From Tretioscincus oriximinensis (lineage: Eukaryota > Chordata > Lepidosauria > Squamata > Gymnophthalmidae): a stretch of DNA of 64,000 nt. Shown here piece by piece: positions 59,795 through 64,000 of this stretch (positions are counted from its first letter, which is position 1; each line of letters starts with the position of its first letter). The notes under the pieces were generated by a model. The model worked only from the letters and a program-made list of their open reading frames with translations. It was not told the origin of the DNA and did not search any database. Position numbers and translations under genes: made by a program. The stretch spans positions 1,126,673 through 1,190,672 of the forward strand of contig JAJVDF010000417.1 of assembly GCA_022410635.1 (NCBI GenBank), in the 5' to 3' direction.

Positions 59795-59932
59795 GTAAGT
59801 GGAGAAACCCAGTTTAATCAGCTGTCATTTCCATACTGAGGATGTTTCCACACATTCTGTTTTGTTCTGGAATTGACTTCTGTGGGAAGTCACTATTCAC
59901 ATTACATTGCCTTGTATTTTTTCATATTACAT

Positions 59933-60188
59933 GAGAGCCAGTTTGGTATAGTGGTTGAGTGTTGGACTCGTACCTTATAGTCTCCCGGTTCGATTCCCCA
60001 CTCCTCCACGAAAGCCAGCTGGATGACCTTGGGCCTGTCACAGTTCTTTGAACTCTCTCAGCCCCACCTACACTACAGGGTGTCTGTTGTGAATAAAGCA
60101 ACAAAGCTATGTGCGCCGCCCTATGATTGGCAACCCTGAGACCTTCAGGTATAGGGCAGGATACAAGTACAAATAAATAAATAAATAA
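59933..60188 (+). mobile_element. tRNA-derived SINE with L2-like tail, longer copy
   Basis: Head GAGAGCCAGTTTGGTATAGT with A box; B box GGTTCGATTCC at 59987-59997; body CACTCCTCCACGAAAGCCAG and GCCCCACCTACACTACAGGG. It contains an extra internal segment (GTGAATAAAGCAACAAAGC) absent from the 39550 copy. It ends GAGACCTTCAGGTATAGGGC plus AAATA units. Confidence 0.85.
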
Positions 60189-60415
60189 TGTCTGACTACA
60201 AGTCTCAGAATTCAGTGGAAGCACATTTTCCTTGTGCCACATGGTTCCAAAAGCCAATGAAATGTTANGTTTATCCACAAAGCCTCATGAGATTTCAAAA
60301 TTCTTCCTGGGGAGGGAACCTGATAGACAGGAGAAATTTATGATTTGGGCCTCTCTGCATTCACATTTAATTTAGATTAGGAACCCTTGTAGTTGGCTCC
60401 TGGTCTCATTAGTCC

Positions 60416-61275
60416 AGACAAGGAGCCTTGCTGAATGGGGCCAGAGTCCAACTAGTCCACCATTCTGTTTAACTTAATGGCCCACCAATTGCACGAGGGC
60501 AGCCATTAAGCAAAAGAAGGCAAAACCTTCACCTGTTCCTGATTCCCTGCAAATGACATTTCAGGAATCCTGCCTGTTGCTCCATCCCTGAGGCATCATC
60601 AAGGAATCCATTCTAGTAGTAATTGGCTTCCATGAATTTGTCTAATCCTATCTTGAAGCTGTCCAGGCGGCTAGCTACCATCACCTCTTATAAAACTAAT
60701 TCCATCAACCGATGACACTCTGAGTGAAAAAATAATACTTTCTCTTGCCTGTCCTAACTCTTCTTCCATCAACTTCAAGGAACAACCCTAGTCTTAGTGT
60801 TGTATAGTGGAGAAAAATCATTTTTTTCTGTTCACCTTATCCATCCCATNTATGATGATTTTATGCACTTCAGATCACCACATAAATGCTGACTTTTGAG
60901 GCTTAAGAAGACTGAATTTGAAGGGGTGAAACAAAGCTGGCTGATTTTATTTTTGATTCCCTTCTTAATAAGCTTATTCCCCGACAGTTGATAAGGGTCA
61001 TTGGAGTTCTTTGCTCCAATGTGCATAATTTTGCTAGTATGGATTTGTAAGGCCACCTCACTGCTGGTATGTTCGGATTGCACTGAATCTCCTGGCAGAC
61101 TAGTATGGTCTGAACCCCGTCCTCTCTGGGTTTTATTCCAAATAGATCCCAGTAGAGGGAGGGAGGGAGGGTCTATCTTCTGTCCTTTCACCCCATGCAC
61201 GATTTTGTACACTTTTACCACATCAGCCCTTAAACGTCACATTTCATCANGTCACCCAGATGTTACAGCCTGATT
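60416..61275 (-). mobile_element. CR1 LINE 3' part (minus strand), ~860 bp
   Basis: The low-coordinate end matches the CR1 3' region (AAGGAGCCTTGCTGAATGGG, AATTTGTCTAATCCTATC). Reading the minus strand at about 60830-61221 gives VKVYKIVHGVKGQKI and later HLCGDLKCIKS, the LRGDLIEVYKI-type C-terminal RT block, plus KIMHIGAKNSNDPYQL. Pieces are rearranged, so internal deletions or duplications have occurred. It lies in the intron between Ig exons C and D. Confidence 0.75.
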
Positions 61276-61402
61276 CTCTTTGTGTTTTTGGTGAAACCAG
61301 CAGATGTGGCAGACAACAAAAGCTGCCTTTCTGTGTAATAGTCAAATGCTGTGGATTATATTTATACAAGTTCAGCAAAGTTGTCCATGTATCCCTGTTA
61401 AG

Positions 61403-61657
61403 CTGTACCTGTTGTCTTCTCAAAGCAACTGGTGGATAGAGAAGAAGACGAGAGTGGAACAGCCACCTTCCTGTTTGGCCTCTTTTGTGTGGAATGGAAG
61501 AAAGAAACATCCTTATTCCATCNCAGTCAGAAATTTGAAATAAAGGTGGAAGGGAATGATCATATGTTGATTGTCTCTTCCGTTCCCCCTGAAGACTCGG
61601 GAGAATATACCTGTAGTGCAGATGAGAAGAAGACAACAGCTAGATTTGAGATTAAAG
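61403..61657 (+). CDS. I-set Ig exon (Ig exon D)
   Basis: The acceptor is CCCTGTTAAG (to 61402) and the donor AAAG|GTAAAGC (after 61657). The exon is 255 bp, phase 1-1 and open apart from one N. The frame reads VPVVFSKQLVDREEDESGTA (A to B strands), CVEWKKETSLF (C strand, Trp), QKFEIKVEGNDHMLIVSSV and PPEDSGEYTCSADEKKTTAR (F-strand Cys), ending FEIK. The start closely parallels exon B (VPVVFNQELKD), so the two arose by exon duplication. The usual B-strand Cys is displaced to three residues before the Trp, so the canonical disulfide is unlikely. It shares the KWxKD-type C strand and DAGEYTC-type F strand of obscurin/titin-family domains. The exact gene cannot be assigned. Confidence 0.7.
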
Positions 61658-62615
61658 GTAAAGCTTTATATACACCATAGTGAGTAAAATACAAATAAAA
61701 AGTATGAAGCTGGGAGAAATAGGTCACCTCCACACAAATTAAAACCGACAAGGTGGGAAAGGATTGTGGAATGCAGTCATCACACGTACCTGTAAATCTG
61801 CAAGGAATCTGCTCAGCCAGTGATTCTGCATTATGCTGTGCTAGTGTCTTATCAGAGTATCCTGGAAAATCCTGTTAACCAAGGGTGTACACAGAAGGGC
61901 TTCTTGCCTCATCAATGGGAAGCATGGCAATTTCAGAGAGGTTAGATTTAGGATATTCGAGAGCAAAGGAGTTTTTTTCCAGTGTCACTACGGAAGCTCC
62001 ATTGGCATGTGTGGCAAAGTCTTCGTAACGTCTCTATCAATGAGGTAAATCTTGTGTTAAGGTGACAATAGACTCATGCTTCCTTGTATGGTAGGGTTCC
62101 GAAATAAGTACCAAGATTGAGTTTTGTATCTTTAATGGGTTAGAGCATGTTCAGCATCTGGGGAAAATCCCTTATTTATATAGCCNTTAATAGTGCAAAG
62201 CTCTATTCTAGTTTTTATGTGGGAACATTGGTGTATGGAGAAGATTCTCTCTTTTGGGGCTACAGCTTCCACAGTCCTTATCCCAAATGTTGGTTTATGC
62301 AGTCATGAATCGTGAGACTTGTTATCCAAATTCTAGCTAACGGTCTTCAGGCTTTTGAGGCCTATTCAGCAATCTATTACTCCAGTGAAATGTAGCTTGT
62401 GGACATTTTATTTTATGTTAATTTGGCTTTTTGTATCTTGCCTATCTTCAGAAGACCTCAAGGTTGCACACATATTTTTATGCATTTTATTCCCATAAAG
62501 CTCCATGCAAGGTACTGGTCTCCAGAAGGTAAGATAAAATTGTGGGATCTTCAAACAAGGCTCCCTGCTCTGATTCGCTGCCAGACTCAGAGGACAACCT
62601 TGTTTCGTTTTGCAG
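61658..62615 (+). other. Intron between Ig exon D and linker exon
   Basis: Non-coding; no recognised repeat. A clean polypyrimidine stretch (CCTTGTTTCGTTTTGCAG) ends the intron. Confidence 0.5.
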
Positions 62616-62751
62616 GTTTCAAGGCAGTGGAAGTGGATCCTCATCAGATCCCTGGTCAAGATCAAGAGGGCTTCTGCCCTCTAATTCTTAATAACCAAAC
62701 AGGGGCTGATTCGAGGCAACATGAGTACCCTAGGAACGAGCCTCATCCAAG
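62616..62751 (+). CDS. Linker exon after the Ig array
   Basis: Acceptor TTCGTTTTGCAG|GT at 62615/62616 and donor CCAAG|GTAAAAG after 62751. Entered in phase 1 from Ig exon D (G+GT = Gly), it reads FKAVEVDPHQIPGQDQEGF, CPLILNNQTGADS and RQHEYPRNEPHPR, and leaves in phase 2. It has no Ig pattern and is polar and charged, consistent with a flexible linker. No family is recognised. The main support is that both splice sites are good and the phases match on both sides. Confidence 0.55.
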
Positions 62752-62805
62752 GTAAAAGAAAAGTGTGCAAATCTTCTAAGAAACCATGCTGAGGTGCCCC
62801 ATAGA

Positions 62806-62990
62806 GTATAGCAGGGCTGCAGTTCAGTGGTAGAGGAAACTGCCCGGAAAGCAGAGGAATGCAGGATCAATGCCCGGCCTGCGCTCAAAAACAGGTAATA
62901 GCAAACCACTTCAGTACCTCTGCTAAGTAACTCAAGGATTCAGCTGTGACTCAGTGGTATCAGCATCTTGGAGAGCCAGGATAGTGTTCT
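62806..62990 (+). mobile_element. tRNA-derived SINE fragment (second family)
   Basis: GCTGCAGTTCAGTGGTAGAGG resembles an A box, and GCAGGATCAATGCCCGGCC a degraded B box. They are followed by a body containing AGCAAACCACTTCAGTACCT. It differs from the 39550/59933 SINE family and is intronic. Confidence 0.5.
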
Positions 62991-63218
62991 TAACAACTGA
63001 AGGATTTTTAAATGGATATGCAGAGATATGGCATTGCATGCCCCTTTGAAACATCACAGAACTCAAAAGGTCACAGGACTATCCCCGCTTGCTTCCCCCG
63101 TTGGTTGATACTAACATGTGAGGAAATGTGAATCAAAAGGGTGGGGCAGGGGTGGAGAAGGAATGAATGAGCATGTTGCTTCACATAAAAACACAATGTC
63201 CAAAATTCTTGTCCTCAG

Positions 63219-63714
63219 AAAGGAAACAATAACGACGGTGATAAGGGCTCCAAGGATAAAGCAACCATCTCCTGTCCCATCTTCGGGCTTTTCTCTGTTC
63301 TGGTCTCCAAGAACAGACTTAACCAAAACTAAGCAGCCTCAGCACAGACATGACCCAGAGGGAGTGCCGAAGACATCGATTACTACCNGTTTTGTGATGG
63401 AGGCAGATGAAAGACATGGAGCAGCAAGCAGAGCTAAAGCTGTACAAACAGTTGTTGAGGAACAAACGGAGCCCAAGGATCCATCTCATATCTCTGTTCG
63501 TATCCATGCCTGTGCAGAGACAACATCAGTCTCTCTATCACAACCACCGGCTACAAGTTCTCTGCCAGGAAAGGATACGCCATCTATCCATATTGAAGTT
63601 CAGTTGTGCTCAGACAGTGGAAAATCTAGCAGCAAAACCAAGGTGGCCACCAGATCAAATTGCTATGACATCATTGGAGAATCCATCAGATTATGCATTA
63701 CTATAGAGGACTAA
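63219..63714 (+). CDS. Terminal coding exon of the Ig gene
   Basis: The acceptor TTCTTGTCCTCAG ends at 63218. Phase 2 from the linker exon (AG+A = Arg) gives an open frame to TAA at 63712-63714, about 165 codons. The text is Ser/Thr/Pro-rich at first (KQPSPVPSSGFSLF, AVQTVVEEQTEPKDPSH), then ISVRIHACAETTSVSL, IHIEVQLCSDSGKSSSKTK and a C-terminal YDIIGESIRLCITIED. Two ISVRIxAC/IHIEVQLC-like stretches suggest short beta strands, but no known domain is recognised. There is one N. The following AATAAA supports a true 3' end. If the acceptor is wrong the frame could be fortuitous, but its length and phase agreement argue for a real exon. Confidence 0.5.
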
Positions 63715-63977
63715 GGTCTTCAAACTGAGATTCTAGAGTGATAAAAAAAACATTGATTGCATATGTGAAACCTCATGAAAATGGACGTGAAATCATTCCA
63801 GATGGGCTTCAAAACTGACTTACTTTGACATTCTGGATTTTAATATCTGAGATACGTTCTCTAGGCCATGCCCGCACTTTCATTTTGAAACTCCTTGAAT
63901 TCATTTTCCATCCTGAAGAATGGGAATCAGTCCTGCCTCTCTTCCCTCAGCTACTTTGGGTTTTATAATTATAAAGC

Positions 63978-63983
63978 AATAAA
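63978..63983 (+). terminator. Polyadenylation signal AATAAA
   Basis: The canonical hexamer lies 264 bases after the stop codon of the terminal exon, in TTTATAATTATAAAGCAATAAAG context. It fits a short 3' UTR; the cleavage site would lie at or just beyond the window end. Confidence 0.55.
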
Positions 63984-64000
63984 GAATATGAACACCTTCT

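Noticed and set aside
56173..63714. Naming the Ig gene as obscurin, titin, IGFN1 or an obscurin-like paralogue
   Set aside because: The I-set domains fit several families, and the last two exons match none that I know; a database search is needed.
1..64000. CRISPR array, bacterial operon or plasmid features
   Set aside because: Repeat content, split exons and AATAAA signals are all vertebrate; no regular spacer-repeat pattern was seen.

Overview
The window looks like nuclear DNA of a squamate reptile (lizard or snake). It is AT-rich and gene-poor, with many decayed LINEs of the CR1 and L2 type. It also holds a recent L1, tRNA-derived SINEs that share the L2-like 3' tail, and many short inverted-repeat DNA transposons. 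This is inferred from repeat style; no species can be named. Single N bases are scattered throughout and limit calls of intactness.

Layout. 1-56 kb is essentially intergenic or deep intronic sequence with no exon I can recognise. It holds L2-like LINE pieces (1-300, 395-828, 2536-2716, 37780-38010, 46885-47075, 53280-53925 and short tails). CR1 pieces lie at 5585-7670, 15267-15560 and 45326-45735. A divergent reverse-transcriptase relic lies at 24585-25105. A 5'-truncated L1 at 34104-36378 is flanked by a 14-bp target duplication and keeps most of its ORF2 frame open. DNA transposons include four copies of a near-perfect palindromic MITE ending TACTGCTCAAAAC, mariner and Tc1-type MITEs, and a PIF/Harbinger-like group with 3-bp target duplications, including a 967-bp double-hairpin element at 26594-27560.

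56.1-64 kb is the 3' part of a plus-strand, multi-exon gene of the I-set immunoglobulin type (obscurin/titin-like style). Three Ig-type exons with phase 1-1 borders (57604-57855, 59498-59794, 61403-61657), a fourth damaged one upstream (56173-~56392), a linker exon (62616-62751) and a terminal exon (63219-63714) are followed by AATAAA at 63978. From 59.5 kb on, reading phases match at every junction. The upstream exons are damaged: a lost acceptor in the first and an in-frame TGA in the second. The third Ig exon carries a MITE that keeps the frame open. The locus is therefore either a decaying gene or one expressed as a shorter isoform by skipping symmetric exons.

The introns of this gene hold a nested stack: an L1 ORF1 fragment split by a 291-bp solo LTR with TACTA target duplications, a CR1 stub cut by a 260-bp hAT MITE, SINEs, and ATGATG/GATA microsatellites beside a duplicated splice acceptor.
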